Source: Phallusia fumigata
Lineage: Eukaryota; Chordata; Ascidiacea; Phlebobranchia; Ascidiidae
Reading direction: 5' to 3'
Length of the DNA stretch: 22,763 nucleotides
Assembly (NCBI GenBank): GCA_008931825.1
Contig: QXVZ01028251.1
Location: 1-22,763, forward strand
This document shows positions 9,523-18,925 of this stretch, in pieces. A program made the translations under genes and the position numbers. Numbering within the stretch: the stretch's first letter is position 1; each line of letters begins with the position of its first letter. The notes beneath the pieces were generated by a model, which was given only the letters and a program-made list of their open reading frames with translations, was not told where the DNA came from and searched no databases.

Positions 9523-9735
9523 TAACTTGTCTCCCGTCGAGAAGAACTTGCGATGGTTGCAGGAAGATATGGAAGACATATAGACGTCAAGGATAATCTC
9601 GCCATCTTTCCATTTCCACTTTCTCACGTGACGAACGATTGACACTTGCTGCACATCTCAACACTCTACTCTACATCTATGATTGTGAATCAATTATTGT
9701 GGCGTTTAAAATAAAATTTCTCCTGTTTTCATTTT
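9523..9735 (+). other. Probable terminal exon of the plus unit
   Basis: It follows a strong acceptor (TTTTTGTTTCAG ending at 9522). Only its first bases (TAACTTGTCTCCCGTCGAGA) still resemble the repeated exon; the rest is unique. No donor follows, AATAAA occurs at 9710-9715, and no further exon copy on this strand is seen afterwards. The end coordinate is an estimate from the poly(A) signal. Confidence 0.5.
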
Positions 9736-9816
9736 TCGCTTTGTTGCCTACTACTGGATATGATGCGGAAGATCAACATCCAGGACTTTCCATTCTCCCA
9801 CGTGACGAACGATTGA
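9625..9816 (+). repeat. 18-bp direct repeat around the end of the plus unit
   Basis: CACGTGACGAACGATTGA occurs exactly at 9625-9642 and 9799-9816, both times shortly after a CATT..CTC-type stretch. One copy is inside the terminal exon, the other between the poly(A) signal and the minisatellite. A partial local duplication is the simplest reading. Confidence 0.75.
9710..9715 (+). terminator. Polyadenylation signal AATAAA
   Basis: This canonical hexamer lies about 190 nt into the last exon and is followed by T-rich sequence (TTTCTCCTGTTTTC). It fits the 3' end of the plus-strand transcript. Confidence 0.4.
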
Positions 9817-9833
9817 GATTACGTCAAGGCTGA

Positions 9834-11090
9834 TTGCGCGTTTTTTGAACATGAATTCATGTGCTTGTGCGTTTTTTGAACATGATATGATATACTTGCG
9901 CGTTTTTTGAACATAAATTCATGTACTTGTGCGTTTTTTGAACATAAATTCATGTACTTGCGCGTTTTTTGAACTTGAATTCATGTGCTTGTGCGTTTTC
10001 TGAATATGAATTCATGTACTTGTGCGTTTTTTGAATATGAATTCATGTACTTGTGCCATGTGCTTGTGCGTTTTTTAACATGAATTCATGTGCTTGTGCG
10101 TTTTTTGAACATGAATTGAAGTAATTGTGCGTAAAATGTGAGTTCATATACTTGTGCGTTTTCTGAATGTGAATTCATGTACTTGTGCGTTTTTTGTACA
10201 TGAATTCATGTGCTTGTGCGTTTTTTGTACATGAATTCATGTACTTGTGCGTTTTTTGTACATGAATTCATGTGCTTGTGCGTTTTTTGTACATGAATTC
10301 ATGTGCTTGTGCGTTTTTTGAACATGAATTCATGTGCTTGTGCGTTTTTTGAACATGAATTCATGCACTTGTCCGTTTTTTGAACATGAATTCATGCACT
10401 TGTCCGTTTTTTGAACATGAATTCATGCACTTGTCCGTTTTTTGAACATGAATTCATGCACTTGTCCGTTTTTTGAACATGAATTCATGCACTTGTCCGT
10501 TTTTTGAACATGAATTCATGCACTTGTCCGTTTTTTGAACATGAATTCATGCACTTGTCCGTTTTTTGAACATGAATTCATGCACTTGTCCGTTTTTTGA
10601 ACATGAATTCATGCACTTGTCCGTTTTTTGAACATGAATTCATGCACTTGTCCGTTTTTTGAACATGAATTCATGCACTTGTCCGTTTTTTGAACATGAA
10701 TTCATGCACTTGTCCGTTTTTTGAACATGAATTCATGCACTTGTCCGTTTTTTGAACATGAAATGTACTTGTGCGTTTTTTGAATATGAATTCATGCACT
10801 TGTCCGTTTTTTGAACATGAAATGTACTTGTGCGTTTTTTGAATATGAATTCATGTACTTGTGCGTTTTTAGAATGTGAATTCATGTGCTTGTGTGTTTT
10901 TTTGAACATGAATTCATGTACTTGTGCGTTTTTTGTTTTTTGAATGTGAATTCATGTACTTGTTTGAATGTGAATGCATGTACTTGCGCGTTTTTGGAAT
11001 GTGAACGTTTTTTGAATATGAATTCAAGTACTTGCGCGTTTTCTGAATGTAAATTCATGCACTTGCGCGTTTTTTGAATGTGAATTTATG
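9834..11090 (+). repeat. 31-bp minisatellite, about 40 copies
   Basis: The unit reads TTTTTTGAACATGAATTCATG, then (T/C)(G/A)CTTGT(G/C)CG. Each unit contains the 12-bp palindrome CATGAATTCATG. Thirteen copies starting with CACTTGTCCG at 10366 through 10738 are spaced exactly 31 bp and look identical, a sign of recent expansion. Flanking copies are diverged, with GTGCTTGTGCG variants. The array ends where the 14-bp repeat begins. Short open frames across it are a by-product of the repeat. Confidence 0.95.
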
Positions 11091-11870
11091 AGGTTCAATA
11101 AACGGCGTTCATTGGAGACGGGTTCATTGAAGCAGGTTCATCGAAGCGGGTTTATCGAAGCGGGTTCACGGCGTTCATTGAAACGGGTTCATTAAAGCGG
11201 GTTTATTAAAACAGGTTTGGTTCATTGAAACGGGTTCAATAAACGGCGTTCATTGGAAACGGGTTCATTAAAGCGGGTTCATCGAAGCAGGTTCATTGAA
11301 ACGGGTTCAATAAACGGCGTTCATTGAAACGCGTTCATTAAAGCGGGTTCATCGAAGCGGGTTCAATAAACGGGCGTTCATTGAAACGGGTTCATTAAAG
11401 CGGAAACGAGTTCATCGAAGCGGGTTCAATAAACGGGCGTTAATTGAAACGGGTTCATTAAAGCGGGTTCATCGAAACGGGTTCATCGAAGCGGGTTCAA
11501 TAAACGGGCGTTCATAAAACGGGTTCATCGAAGCGGGTTCATCGAAGTGGGTTCATCGAAGCGGGTTCATTGAAACGGGTTCAATAAATGGCGTTCATTA
11601 ACGGGCGTTCCTTGAAACGGGTTCATCGAAGCGGGTTCATTGAAACAGGTTCATTAAAGCGGGTTCATAGAAGCGGGTTCATTGAAACGGGTTCATTAAA
11701 GCGGGTTCATCGAAGCGGGTTCAATAAAGCGGGTTCATCGACGCGGGTTCAATAAAGCGGGTTTATCGAAGCGGGTTCAATAATTAAAACGACTTTATCG
11801 GTTCGGGTTCCGGCGTTCATTGAAACGGGTTCATTAAAGCGGGTTCAAACGGGTTCAATAAATGGCGTTA
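11091..11870 (+). repeat. 14-bp minisatellite with mixed sub-variants
   Basis: The basic unit is GGGTTCATTGAAAC, with variants GGGTTCATCGAAGC, GGGTTCATTAAAGC and the longer GGGTTCAATAAACGGCG. More than 50 imperfect units follow one another in loosely repeating order. It directly abuts the 31-bp array but shares no unit with it. No gene is seen. Confidence 0.93.
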
Positions 11871-12099
11871 TTATATTTTGACTGCACTGCCAAACCAGCT
11901 ACTCAATATGTGTGCACCCACGTTCACACTGCACTGCCCAAAACAAATGATTCTGTTATTGCGTCGGTTCTGGTTATATTGCAAGTCCCTCATTTGCCTC
12001 GCTCAACGAGGTCAACATATGTACCATGTTCAATAAAACGAATGTCGGCTCCTGCTTCACACGAAAGCGCAGAATTGTATTAACGCTTTCAGCAGCTAC

Positions 12100-12133
12100 G
12101 AAGATCAACATGTGTGCACCCACGTTCCTCTTC
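12100..12133 (-). repeat. GTGCAC-tip hairpin, family IV, copy 1
   Basis: On the plus strand GAAGATCAACATG is set against CACGTTCCTCTTC around T-GTGCAC-C. Pairing has symmetric mismatches plus one extra outer mismatch. The transcribed strand is not established here. Confidence 0.7.
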
Positions 12134-12772
12134 GCAAGTCAACATTTATGTTAACTGAATAATATTAATTACATCACGATGCGCAGCAAGTAACAAACAA
12201 ATAAATTTATAATATTGAAAACATGCACACGCGAAGCAGCAGACGCAAGAAATTACATTTTAAATTCGTAAAAAGGGTCAATTCAACAAACGAAACGATT
12301 GACACAACTCAGTCACAAACAAGAAAAGTATAGCTCCGAAGGTGCATAAATTACAAGAGACAAGAGAGAAGAGAGAAGTACATATTGACCAAGTACATAT
12401 TAAACGCTAGGCACAAAAAATTAAACATGTTGACATGAAGAATATTAATTACAAAGCAGCCACAGTAAAGGGACAAAGAAAAAATAAAGTGTATGACGCG
12501 CAGTAAAATATCAAACGAACGAACAAACGAACGAATTTATAACAAGCAGGAGACCTATAAGGACAAACATATGCACACACAAGAAATTATATTTAATTCG
12601 TAAATCAAAAAAGGTCAATTCGACAAACTTAACGATTGACACAAATGATCAAAAGCACCAACATATAGAAACGTATGCTTTAAAGAAAGGTAAGTAGGAA
12701 ATTATAAAAATAAGCAAGAGCGGTTTAAAGTTAAAGTACATGTTAAACGGCAAAATGAGGTGAAGAAGCAAC

Positions 12773-12806
12773 GAAGATCAACATGTGTGCACCCACGTTC
12801 ATCTTC
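12773..12806 (-). repeat. GTGCAC-tip hairpin, family IV, copy 2
   Basis: GAAGAT-c-AAC-a-TG then T-GTGCAC-C then CA-c-GTT-c-ATCTTC: 11 pairs with mismatches at mirrored positions. The stem grows by one C-G pair outside. No exon is recognised next to it. Confidence 0.8.
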
Positions 12807-13044
12807 GCAAGTAAACAGGTAAAATAAGAACAAGGAAGATTGCAATTTTCGAAAACATACGACAGCACAAAAATTTATGTGCACAAATGTCTTCTTTGTT
12901 GCTTGTCCGAAGTGGAAAATTGTGAAGTCCTGGATGACGAGATATCAGCTGGCTGCTTGATCTCCGTCCAATCATGAAGTTGAGATGAAAAAATCATATC
13001 TATACAAGCCTATTGCAAACCATTAAGCAAGAACATATCGCAAA

Positions 13045-13072
13045 GACTAAACAGTGTGCACCCTGTTTAGCC
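13045..13072 (-). repeat. GTGCAC-tip hairpin, family I, minus copy
   Basis: On the minus strand GGCTAAACAG / CTGTTTAGTC pairs at all ten positions with one G-U wobble; the usual C/T mismatch has become A-T. The exon after it (E remnant) has lost its acceptor. Confidence 0.85.
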
Positions 13073-13289
13073 TTCACCAAAAAATCATTTACCGATATGT
13101 ACTAGATTCACCTGTTAAGCATCAAATCGTTTCTGTCCGTTTTAATCCAAGAAGTCTCATGTGAAGTGACGGTCTACTGTGATCAGAGCTGGTGAAATGT
13201 TCTGAAAAAATATGACAGGAATTAACAAACAAGAAATACAAACTACTAGTGACGTACAGTTCTTAAATAGATGTTTAGGACATTTAAAG

Positions 13290-13322
13290 CAGTTGGCGTA
13301 CAAGGGGTGTTCAGCGTGCAAA
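13290..13322 (-). repeat. Broken family II hairpin at a deletion junction
   Basis: GGGGTGTTCAGCGTGCA is the normal plus-strand start of a family II copy, but it then runs into AAACTAACAACACAGC, which normally lies just outside the acceptor of exon D. Half the hairpin and the following C and D exons are gone. Confidence 0.7.
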
Positions 13323-13648
13323 ACTAACAACACAGCTTTTAAGTTTCAGTAATTACAAATATTATCCTTTAAGTACAGAAAATGTGTTTATGTTTATTAA
13401 TAAGATATAATAGTAACGCGCTGACAACTGAAATAGTCAACGGATGTGGTTTACTCACTTGTTAAGCATCGAATCGTTTCAAATCCCATTAGTTCTACAA
13501 GCAGTGAAGGTCTCCCGTGATCAGTGCTGGTCCAAGGTTCTGAAGAAATAAAGGGCAAAAATTATAAATCTAGAAATACAAAGCTATTTGTGATGCTTAG
13601 TTAATGACAAAATGTGTTTGGGACAATCAAAGCAGTTGGCGTACAAGA

Positions 13649-13675
13649 GGCGGTCAGCGTGCACTCTGTACCACC
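13649..13675 (-). repeat. GTGCAC-tip hairpin, family II
   Basis: Minus strand GGTGGT-a-CAG-A-GTGCAC-G-CTG-ACCGCC. One pair is a U-G wobble on the minus strand and a C/A mismatch on plus. It lies 109 nt before exon A at 13539. Confidence 0.85.
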
Positions 13676-13760
13676 TCCGTATTAAGTTTATTTTTTTGTT
13701 CAGTTAAAAATTTAAATTACGCTAAATTAGTTGCATTTAAGAAATTGATTTCAACTTAAC

Positions 13761-13826
13761 TTTGTAAATGACGGTTGTCTGATTCGTAATCCCTTTTGTT
13801 TCTTTCTCCGTCGCAGTAACACTTGT
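13761..13826 (-). other. Exon C copy, 66 nt, open in phase 0
   Basis: The minus reading begins TSVTATEKETKGIT and stays open through 22 codons, with acceptor CTTGTAG and donor AAA|GTTAAG. Compare the copy at 17039. The adjacent exon D copy (13899-14009) has an in-frame TGA, so the pair could not be translated together. Confidence 0.45.
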
Positions 13827-14780
13827 CTACAAGTAAAATGATAAGTAGAATTTAAACACACACTTAACGTAAAAAGTATTTTATTGTTGTTTGCTTACAT
13901 TTGTTGTGTGGTGCTTCGAATAACTTTCATGTTCCGGATTCCTCCATTGCTTTTGCTGCTGCAGGTTTTGCAATCAATCCGATATTTCGGAAAGGTGTTG
14001 GACAGAAATCTGCAACAAAACAAACAACACAGCTTTCAAGTTCGAGTAATTACATCTATTATCAGGTATAAGATTTCCTACGCATTTAAGGAGAGGAAAT
14101 GTGTTTATATTTATTAATAAGGTATAATAGTTATGCACTGACAACCGAAATAGTCAACATTCACCTGTTAAGCATCGAATCGTTTCAATCTTTTGTTCGT
14201 TTCGAATCCCAGTAGTTCAACAAGCAGTGAAGGTCTCCTGTGATCAGTGCTGGTACCAGGTTCTGAAGAAATAAAGAGCAAAATAATAAATCAAGGCTAT
14301 TGATAAGTAGAATTTGAACACACTTGACGTAAAAAGTATTTGATTGTTGTTTGCTTACATTTGTTGCGTAATGCTTCGAACAACTTTCATGTCCCGAATT
14401 CCTCCATTGCTTTTGCTACTGCAGTGATATTTCGGAACGGTGTTGGACAGAAATCTGCAACAAAACAAACAACACAGCTTTTAAGTTCAAGTAATTAGAT
14501 CTAATATTATACATAAGATTTCTTACGCATTTAAGTACAGGAAATGTGTACATGTTCATTAATAAGATATAATAGTAACGCGCTGACAACTGAAGTAGTC
14601 AACGGATGTGGTTTACTCACCTGTTAAGCATCGAATCGTTCCAATCTTTTGTTCAGTGAGGGTCTCCTGTGATCAGTGCTGGTCTAAGGTACTGAAGAAA
14701 TAAAGGACAGATATAACAAAGCTAGAAATACAAAGGTTTTAGTGATGCACTAAGACAATCAAAGCAATTGGCGTACAAGG

Positions 14781-14807
14781 GGTGGTCAGCGTGCACTCTG
14801 TACCACC
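14781..14807 (-). repeat. GTGCAC-tip hairpin, family II, consensus copy
   Basis: Minus strand GGTGGT-a-CAG-A-GTGCAC-G-CTG-ACCACC with all six outer pairs. It lies 89 nt before exon A at 14691. The stem can extend through TACAGA / CTTGTA outside. Confidence 0.9.
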
Positions 14808-15023
14808 TCTGTATTAAGTTTATTTCGTTGTTTAGCAGGAAAATTAATTGCGCTTAATAAGTTGCATTTAAGAAATTGATTTCAACTTAACTGAGTAAAT
14901 GCCGGTTGTCAGAATCGTAGTCCCTCTTGTTTCTTTCTCGCAGCAATGCTGGTCAGCAATAACAATGATAAGTAGATTTTAAACACACTTAACGTAAAAA
15001 GTATTTTAATGCTGTTTGCTTAC

Positions 15024-15104
15024 ATTTGTTGTGTGATGCTTCGAATAACTTTCATGCTCCGGATTCCTCCATTGCTTTTGCTGCTGCAGCTTTTGCAATC
15101 AATC
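15024..15104 (-). pseudogene. Chimeric exon: D body with an A-type acceptor
   Basis: The first 30 bases of exon D are missing, and the sequence upstream on the minus strand is the A-type acceptor TTTATTTTTCAG. The chimera is 81 nt with intact donor AAT|GTAAGC. Recombination between two introns produced a new but apparently spliceable exon. Confidence 0.6.
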
Positions 15105-15213
15105 TGAAAAATAAAGAGCAAAAATAATAAATCAAGAATTACAACGCTATTAGTGATAAATAGTTATTAAAACAATGTTCAGTAGCCTACATTTCAAGCA
15201 GTTGGCGTACCAG

Positions 15214-15240
15214 AGGCTTCAGCGTGCACTCTGTACCACC
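15214..15240 (-). repeat. GTGCAC-tip hairpin, family II, weakened arm
   Basis: The plus left arm reads AGGCTTCAG instead of GGTGGTCAG; right arm CTGTACCACC intact. The tip C-GTGCAC-T is intact. It lies 109 nt before the chimeric exon at 15104. Confidence 0.75.
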
Positions 15241-15900
15241 TCCGTATTAGTTTATTTCGTTGTTTAGTCAAAAATTTAAATTGTGTTCAATTAGTTGCAT
15301 TTTAAGAAATTGATTTCAACTTAACTTTGTAAATGCCGGTTGCCAGATTCGTCATCTGTTTTGTTTCATTCTCCGTCGCAATAATACTTGTCTACAAATA
15401 CAATGATAAGTAGAATTACAACACACACTTAACGTAAAAAGTGTTTGATTGTTGTTTGCTTACATTTGTTGCGTGATGCTTCGAATAACGTTCATGTTCC
15501 TGATTCCTCCATTGCTTTTGCTGCTGCAGGTTTTGCAATCAATCTAATATTTCGGAACGGTGTTGGACAGACATCTGCAACAAAACTAACAACACAGTTT
15601 TTAAGTTCGAGTAATTAGATCTAATATTATACATAAGATTTCTTACGCATTTAAGTACAGGAAATGTGTACATGTTCATTAATAAGATATAATAGTAACG
15701 CGCTGACAACTGAAGTAGTCAACGGATGTGGTTTACTCACCTGTTAAGCATCGAATCGTTCCAATCTTTTGTTCAGTGAGGGTCTCCTGTGATCAGTGCT
15801 GGTCTAAGGTACTGAAGAAATAAAGGACAGATATAACAAAGCTAGAAATACAAAGGTTTTAGTGATGCACTAAGACAATCAATGCAATTGGCGTACAAGG

Positions 15901-15927
15901 GGTGGTCAGCGTGCACTCTGTACCACC
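15901..15927 (-). repeat. GTGCAC-tip hairpin, family II
   Basis: Consensus arms, duplicate of the copy at 14781. It lies 89 nt before exon A at 15811. Confidence 0.9.
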
Positions 15928-16177
15928 TCTGTATTATGTTTATTCCGTTGTTTAGTTAAAAGTGTAATTGCGTTCCATTAGTTACATTTCAAGAAAACTG
16001 ATTTCAACTTAACTTTGCAAATGCCGGTTGCCAGATTCGTAGTCTCTTTTCTTTAATGTTTGTAGGTTCTAAAGAAAAAAAGCGCAGAAATAACAAATCA
16101 AGAAATACAAAGCTATTAGTGATGCTTATTTAATGACAAAATGTGTTTAGGACATTTAAAGGAATTGGCGTACAAGA

Positions 16178-16204
16178 GGCGGTCAGCGTGCACTTTGTGC
16201 CACC
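16178..16204 (-). repeat. GTGCAC-tip hairpin, family II, diverged
   Basis: Plus strand GGCGGTCAG / TTGTGCCACC. One variant pair favours the minus strand (U-G) and one favours the plus strand. It precedes a truncated exon A (from about 16070) that is fused to a truncated exon C near 16050. Confidence 0.75.
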
Positions 16205-16660
16205 TCCGTATTATGTTTATTTCGTTGTTTAGCAGGAAAATTAATTGCGTTTAATTAGTTGCTTTTCATTAAATTATATTCAACTTAACTTTGTAAAAGC
16301 CTTCGTAGCTTCTTTTGTTTCTTTCTCCGTCGCAGTAATACTTGTCTACAAATACAATAATAAGCAGATTTCAAACGCAAACTTAACGCAAAAAGGGTTT
16401 ACAGTTGTTTGCTTACATTTGTTTTGTGGTGCCTCGAATAACTTTCATGTGGATGGGAAGATATTTCGCTGGCTGCTTGACCTCTGTCCAATCATGAAGT
16501 TGAGATGAAGAACTCTCCTCCAATCCTAGTTGTCAAGATTTCACCTTGTCGGTGGTAAGTCCCAGAAGTTTCTGAAACATAAACATACCACAGACAGAAA
16601 AATGCTAAGTTATATCTATATAAGCCTATTGCAAACTATTAAGCAAAAGCATATCGCAAA

Positions 16661-16688
16661 GACGAAACAGTGTGCACCCTGTTTAGCC
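16661..16688 (-). repeat. GTGCAC-tip hairpin, family I, minus copy
   Basis: Minus GGCTAAACAG / CTGTTTCGTC around G-GTGCAC-A, with one wobble and one mismatch. It lies 89 nt before exon E at 16571, whose acceptor (TATGTTTCAG) resembles those after family I hairpins in the plus unit. Confidence 0.85.
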
Positions 16689-16927
16689 TTCACCAAAAAA
16701 TCGTTTATCGATATGTACCAGACTTACCTGTTAAGCATCAAATCGTTTCTGTCCGTTTCAAATCTAAGAAGTCGTTTGTAAAGTGACGGTCTACTGTGAT
16801 CAGAGCTGGTGAAATGTTCTGAAAAATAATGACAGGAATTAACAAACAAGAAATACAACGCTATCAGTGGTGCATAGTTATTGAAAAAATAGATGTTTAG
16901 GACATTTAAAGCAGTTGGCGTACAAGG

Positions 16928-16954
16928 GGTGTTCAGCGTGCACTCTGTACCACC
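16928..16954 (-). repeat. GTGCAC-tip hairpin, family II
   Basis: Plus GGTGTTCAG / CTGTACCACC: one arm change breaks one pair. It lies 109 nt before exon A at 16818. Confidence 0.85.
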
Positions 16955-17038
16955 TCTGTATTAAGTTTATTTCGTTCTTTATTTAAAAACTTTATTGCGT
17001 TCAATTAGTTGCATTTAAGCTATTAATTTCAACTTAAC

Positions 17039-17104
17039 TTTGTAAATGCCGGTTGTCAGATTCGTAATCCCTTTTGTTTCTTTCTCCGTCGCAGTAATAC
17101 TTGT
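17039..17104 (-). other. Exon type C, representative copy (66 nt)
   Basis: The exon lies between acceptor TTTTTTGCAG and donor AAA|GTTAAG. Seven of eleven copies are exactly 66 nt, and most of these read openly in phase 0 (here TSITATEKETKGITN, then LTTGIYK). Copies at 18782 and 19528 carry in-frame stops (AAT TAG and CAA TAA), and 22115 and 17729 have a one-base indel. The intron between D and C is only 56 nt here (17105-17160). I recognise no domain. Confidence 0.5.
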
Positions 17105-17160
17105 CTGCAAAAAACAATTGTGAGAGTAACGTAAAAAGTGTTTTATTGTTGTTTGCTTAC

Positions 17161-17271
17161 ATTTGTTGTGCGATGCTTCGAATAACGTTCATGTTCCGGA
17201 TTCCTCCATTGCTTTTGCTGCTGCAGCTTTTGCAGTCCATCTGATATTTCGGAACGGTGTTGGACAGAAAT
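17161..17271 (-). other. Exon type D, representative copy (111 nt)
   Basis: Acceptor TTTTGTTGCAG, donor AAT|GTAAGC. In phase 0 it reads ISVQHRSEISDGLQKLQQQK and on through HERYSKHRTTN without a stop. The copy at 22258-22368 is also open with several amino-acid changes. Copies at 13899 and 15464 have GAT TGA in place of GAT GGA, others lost 15 to 49 bases. It may descend from a Gln/Lys-rich coding exon, or be a non-coding exon open by chance in two copies. Confidence 0.5.
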
Positions 17272-17426
17272 CTGCAACAAAACAAACAACACAGCTTTTA
17301 AGTTCCAGTAATTAGATCTAATATCAGGTATAAGATTTCCTATGCATTTAAGTACAGGAAATGTGAAAATGTTTATTAATAAGATAATGTAGTAACGCGC
17401 TGACAACCGAAATAGTCAACATTCAC

Positions 17427-17524
17427 CTGTTAAGCATCGAATCGTTTCAGTCTTTTGTTCGTTTCAAATCCCAGTAGTTCAACAAGCAGTGAAGGTCTCC
17501 TGTGATCAGTGCTGGTACTAGGTT
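17427..17524 (-). other. Exon type A, representative copy (98 nt), homologous to the plus-strand exon
   Basis: Acceptor TTTATTTCTTCAG, donor AACAG|GTGAAT. The centre (AGGAGACC, then CTACTGGGAT) and the end (GATGCTTAACAG) match the plus-unit exon (AGGAGACC, TTGCTGGGAT, AATGCTCAACAG). A conceptual reading shares RRP and LLG with that exon. Copies range from 64 to 98 nt with non-multiple-of-three differences. Confidence 0.6.
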
Positions 17525-17630
17525 CTGAAGAAATAAAGAGCAAAATAACAAATCAAGAATTACAAACCTATTAGTGATGAATAGTTATTAAAACAATGTT
17601 CAGTTCATTTAAAGCAGTTGGCGTACAAGG

Positions 17631-17657
17631 GGTGGTCAGCGTGCACTCTGTACCACC
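17631..17657 (-). repeat. GTGCAC-tip hairpin, family II
   Basis: Consensus arms GGTGGTCAG / CTGTACCACC on plus. It lies 106 nt before exon A at 17524. Confidence 0.9.
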
Positions 17658-17879
17658 TCTGTATTAAGTTTATTTCGTTGTTTAGCAGGAAAATTAGTTG
17701 CTTTTCATTAAATTAATTTCAACTTAACTTTGTAAATGCAGGCTGCCAGATTCGTAGTCTCTTTTGTTTCTTTCTCTGTCTCAGTAAGGCTGGGCCTACA
17801 AACAATGATAAGTAGAATTTGAACACACACTTAACGCAAAAAGTATTTTATTGTTGTTTGCTTACATTTGTTGTGCGAT

Positions 17880-18480
17880 GCTTCAAACAACTTTCATGTT
17901 CCGCATTCCTCCATTGCTTTAGCTTTTAAGTTCAAGCCACTAAGCCTAATATTAAATACAAGATTAGCAATGCATTATATTATCGCAAATGTGTTAGGGT
18001 TACACTGCATATTTTAGCGTCAGTTCACTGATCTATGATTACTTGCGAAGCTAAACTACTATTAGTTTAAGCGATTATGCTGGGGAATGCGTTAATTTTT
18101 TGATGTGGACACTTCTGCCGATGCTTACAACGGAATAGTTAACAGGACACACGTTATTATATATTAATGGCACAATGCTGATTTGACTTTATCAAATTGC
18201 TTTACGTTGTATTCTGCCTAGATCGAATATAAACATGCGCCTTTAATATTTCTAATTTTTTACTTACATTGAGCAGTTCTTTCCCATGGACACATTGACT
18301 TGTATCTCGCTTCCGATGTTGTGAATTCACGTCGAAATTCAGATGCTGTTTGAAACGGATTTGGATGAAATTCTGGCAACAGAATTAAAATTAATTATAT
18401 TTGTAACAATCTCGTTGTGCTACACATCGTTCGATGTACGTGGTTAGCATTACAATCGTTTACTGGCAATGCGCTCGACT
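17880..18480. other. Truncated D exon and intron-like spacer
   Basis: An exon D start (17870s to about 17920) breaks off inside CCATTGCTTT and joins intron sequence AGCTTTTAAGTTCAAG. The following 500 bases hold CATATTTTAGCGTCAGTTCA and a CGATTATGCT...GACACTTCT segment that recur at 20700-20815 and partly at 21965-22000. No hairpin and no complete exon are seen. Confidence 0.5.
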
Positions 18481-18669
18481 CACCTGCTGAATCAGCTGTC
18501 CGTTTTGAATCCAAGAAGTCTTATATGAAGTGACGGTCTCCTGTGATCAGACCTGGTGAAATGTTCTGAAAAAAAAGTGACAGAAATGACAAAGCGAAAA
18601 ATACAATACCATTAGTGATGTATAGTTACAAAAAATTGTGTTTTAAGACATTCAAAGCAGTTAGCGAGG

Positions 18670-18696
18670 GGTGGTCAGCATGCACTCTGTACCACC
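18670..18696 (-). repeat. Family II hairpin with changed tip
   Basis: The plus tip is ATGCAC (minus GTGCAT) rather than GTGCAC; the arms are consensus. On the minus strand the closing G-C of the hexamer becomes G-U, so the tip is still self-complementary with wobble. It lies 104 nt before exon A at 18565. Confidence 0.8.
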
Positions 18697-18925
18697 TCCG
18701 CATTAAGTTTATTTCGTTGTTTAGTCAAAAATTTAAAATACGTTCAATTAGTTGCATTTAAGAAATTGATTTCAACTTAACTTTGCAAATGCCGGTTTTC
18801 TAATTTGTAGTCTCTTTTGTTTCTTTCTCCGTCGCAGTAATGCTTGACTACAAATACGATGGTAAGCACAAATTAAACACAAAACACACACTTAACGTAA
18901 AAGTGTTTTACTGTTGTTTGCTTAC

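Larger units (their letters stand above)
1950..9735 (+). ncRNA. Plus-strand unit of about 25 tandemly duplicated short exons
   Basis: Predicted exons by splice-site reading: first exon to 2045; 2210-2349; 2532-2671; 2951-3019; about 3331-3393; 3593-3698; 3856-3944; 4292-4357; 4509-4615; 5060-5124; 5308-5394; 5594-5694; 5896-5985; 6648-6711; 6828-6892; 7100-7203; 7352-7437; 7636-7721; 8132-8213; 8490-8574; 8698-8786; 8961-9066; 9231-9333; terminal 9523 to about 9735. Most are copies of one about 105-nt exon that starts GAACTTTGGTCTTACCGCTG and ends TTTAATGCTCAACAG. The best copies keep an open frame (reading like WSYRCRGKIG then RRPFLVV and LLGSP), but lengths of 106, 107, 101, 89, 86, 85, 82, 65 and 64 destroy any common frame. 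I infer a non-coding or decayed transcript. Acceptors and donors are far better kept than the frame. No expression evidence is available. Confidence 0.6.
11871..12900. other. Transition zone between minisatellite and minus-strand array
   Basis: No exon copy is recognisable. The zone contains two full family IV hairpins (12100-12133, 12773-12806), a partial one around GTGCAC at 11912-11917, and diverged duplications: ATATTAATTACA at 12160s and 12440s, and TTAATTCGTAAA...CGATTGACACAA near 12260-12305 and 12590-12645. One GTGCAC (12879-12884) has no stem around it. No AATAAA for the minus unit was identified with confidence. Confidence 0.5.
14481..15936 (-). repeat. Recent tandem duplication, 1120-bp offset
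   Basis: 14481-14816 and 15601-15936 are almost base-identical (for example CAAAGCAATTGG versus CAATGCAATTGG), covering the end of an A-D intron, exon A (71 nt, with a shared internal deletion) and a family II hairpin. This shows the array is still growing or being homogenised in units of about 1.1 kb. Confidence 0.85.

Noticed and set aside
9193-9654. 153-codon open frame on the minus strand
   Set aside because: It runs antisense across two exons, an intron and hairpins of the plus array, with low-complexity Lys/Gln content.
1950-9735. Box C/D or H/ACA snoRNA host gene
   Set aside because: The introns contain no paired RTGATGA/CTGA or ANANNA/ACA boxes at the expected positions around the hairpins.
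10886-11077. 63-codon Cys/Phe-rich frame
   Set aside because: It is a translation of the minisatellite unit.
9834-11090. CRISPR-like array of regularly spaced repeats
   Set aside because: The whole 31-bp unit repeats, with no unique spacers, in clearly eukaryotic intron-rich DNA; it is a minisatellite.
11091-11870. Clusters of tRNA-like B-box (GGTTCA) motifs
   Set aside because: GGTTCA is part of the 14-bp repeat; there is no A box and no cloverleaf.
12879-12884. Another GTGCAC hairpin
   Set aside because: The flanks (AAATTTAT and AAATGTC) do not form a stem; taken as a chance occurrence.
16530-16781. 83-codon open frame on the plus strand
   Set aside because: It is antisense to exon E, an intron with a family I hairpin and exon A, all of which read on the minus strand.
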